Shown one piece after another: positions 21,668 through 22,867 of a DNA stretch of 22,867 bases. Source of the DNA: Candidatus Gastranaerophilales bacterium (lineage in GTDB: Bacteria; Cyanobacteriota; Vampirovibrionia; Gastranaerophilales; Gastranaerophilaceae); assembly GCA_900552525.1 (NCBI GenBank), contig UNSK01000032.1:1-22867 (forward strand), read 5' to 3'. The position numbers were made by a program, and so were the translations under genes. Position 1 is the stretch's first letter, and each line of letters begins with the position of its first letter. The notes below the pieces were generated by a model, which saw only the letters and a list, made by a program, of their open reading frames with translations, was not told the origin of the DNA and ran no database searches.

Positions 21668-22867
21668 TTGGCTATAAATAAGAAATGTGTGCTATTTTAC
21701 ACAGCTCTAGCTGTATTCAGTATATTTTTAGCTTGTCTTTCTACAAATTATGATTTTGATTTATTTGCAAGATTAATTGTAGGCGAGCGATTTATTGAAC
21801 AAGGTATACTGCCTTTTAAAGACTTTTTATCATACACTCCTACACACCCGTGGTATGACCATGAATGGGGTTCTGGTGTTGTATTCTATTTCTTAATAAA
21901 ACACCTGGGTCCATTTGGCCTTGTTGCTTTTCAGGCTGCTGTTATGTTTTTCTCTTCAGTGTTTGTTGTTAAAACTCAGAGATTACAAAAGCATGCTCTG
22001 CCTTCGTCTTTAATATTTATGGGAATATTCCTTGCGTTATTTCTGAAGCTTAACTCCAGCTTGGTTCGCTGTCAGCTCTTCAGCTTCTTATTCTTTAGTA
22101 TTTTCTTATATATTCTGGAAAGTACCAGAAGAGGAAAACACAAAAACCTCATCTGGATATTTCCACCGCTTGTTATATTATGGAACAATGTTCATGGCGG
22201 AGTTGTATCAGGACTGGGATTGATTGCTATGTACTTTGCTGGAGCAGTCATTGAAAGAAAACCGTGGAAAAAATACCTTGCAGTTCTTATTACATCAGGA
22301 CTGGCACTCGTCATTAACCCATACGGCCCTAAATACTTGAACTTCTTATTCTCAGCAGCAACAAAGCATCGTAAATATATTGTAGAATGGTGGCCGTTTT
22401 TTGCATACAGACATATTTTGTATTACATTTTGCCAAGCTTGTTCGGAATTTTTGGATTTCTATCTGCAATTAGAACAAAGAAAATTGATGTTACGAAAAT
22501 AATAGTTCTGGCTGTTACTTTATACTGCGGACTTGCTCATGTAAAATTACTCTCAATAACAGTTATTGCAGCAGCTGCACTATGCTACAACGATATGGCA
22601 GTTTTTTTCCTCAGGTTCAAAAGAGGGCTTAAAAAGTTTGAAAAGAGTCTTTATCCTGCAATATTTGTCCTAGCCTTAATGATACCGTTATTTTCACCTA
22701 CAGCTGCAAGGTGTGATGAAGAAAAATTTCCACTCTACGAAATGGAATTTCTTAAGATTAACAATATAAAAGGAAATCTTGTAACACCATTTGCTCTTGG
22801 CAGTTACGCTACTTATAAACTCTATCCGGACATACTAATATTTATGGATGGAAGGTATGAAGAAGTT
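21668..22867 (+). CDS. polytopic GT-C-like membrane protein (partial, runs off window)
   Basis: The reading frame is open to the last base (400 residues visible, C-terminus missing). It starts at TTG (21668), supported by AGAGGAG (21654-21660) seven bases upstream; an ATG at 21651 is quickly closed by a stop. Many hydrophobic helices are visible. The pattern is that of GT-C-type lipid-linked sugar transferases: a short N-terminal helix, then DFDLFARLIVGERFIEQG, PFKDFLSYTPTHPWYDHEWG, later WNNVHGG, then INPYGPKY and, at the cut end, FMDGRYEEV. The DHEW and NPYG motifs are my reason for the family suggestion. Which sugar or lipid is used, and whether it is truly a transferase, cannot be told. 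It is divergent from leuC across a 121-base gap. Confidence 0.75.
   Translation, partial: MAINKKCVLFYTALAVFSIFLACLSTNYDFDLFARLIVGERFIEQGILPFKDFLSYTPTHPWYDHEWGSGVVFYFLIKHLGPFGLVAFQAAVMFFSSVFVVKTQRLQKHALPSSLIFMGIFLALFLKLNSSLVRCQLFSFLFFSIFLYILESTRRGKHKNLIWIFPPLVILWNNVHGGVVSGLGLIAMYFAGAVIERKPWKKYLAVLITSGLALVINPYGPKYLNFLFSAATKHRKYIVEWWPFFAYRHILYYILPSLFGIFGFLSAIRTKKIDVTKIIVLAVTLYCGLAHVKLLSITVIAAAALCYNDMAVFFLRFKRGLKKFEKSLYPAIFVLALMIPLFSPTAARCDEEKFPLYEMEFLKINNIKGNLVTPFALGSYATYKLYPDILIFMDGRYEEV

Overview
The window is AT-rich, bacterial, and densely coded on both strands, with strong AAGGAG-type ribosome binding sites and almost no spare DNA. The mix suggests a non-photosynthetic relative of cyanobacteria (Gastranaerophilales / Melainabacteria type, Vampirovibrionia). 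The clues are a short SSB without an acidic tail, and several lineage-specific proteins that start with a short Phe-(Lys/Gln)-(Ala/Ser)-(Lys/Arg) motif. This placement is inferred from style and not proven; I could not run a phylogeny.

Left part (1-7808, all + strand): murA (cell wall) is directly coupled to a small protein of unknown function with an internal tandem repeat. Next come a calpain-family cysteine protease with an EF-hand-like loop, the transcription-repair coupling factor mfd, and a lipoprotein parvulin foldase. A perfect palindromic terminator closes this block against a convergent gene.

Centre (7807-13508): on the - strand lies a remarkable 980-residue protein. It combines a Clp N-domain-like region, a degenerate ClpA/B/C D1-like AAA region, a degenerate FtsH-like AAA region and an intact M41 (FtsH) zinc-protease domain. 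Divergent from it is a tightly overlapping operon: a tail-less ssb, a four-carbon sugar-acid kinase (DUF1537 family) and a PdxA-family dehydrogenase.

Right part (13509-22867): a long Ala/Glu/Gln-rich coiled-coil protein has an elaborate upstream region with repeated TTTGTTA half-sites. It also has a sigma-28-like promoter matching the one before the calpain-like gene. Convergent to it are an ankyrin-like repeat protein and mtnA. A lineage-specific 172-residue protein follows. Then comes a - strand cluster of leuC, a four-helix membrane protein and a 56-residue two-helix membrane protein. The window ends inside a polytopic GT-C-like membrane protein.

The most novel items are the Clp/FtsH chimera with dead-looking ATPase sites and a live-looking protease site, the two spacing-identical sigma-28-like promoters in front of a calpain-like protease and a coiled-coil protein, and the shared N-terminal motif on three otherwise unrelated proteins. 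No tRNA, rRNA, CRISPR array, insertion sequence or phage gene was seen.
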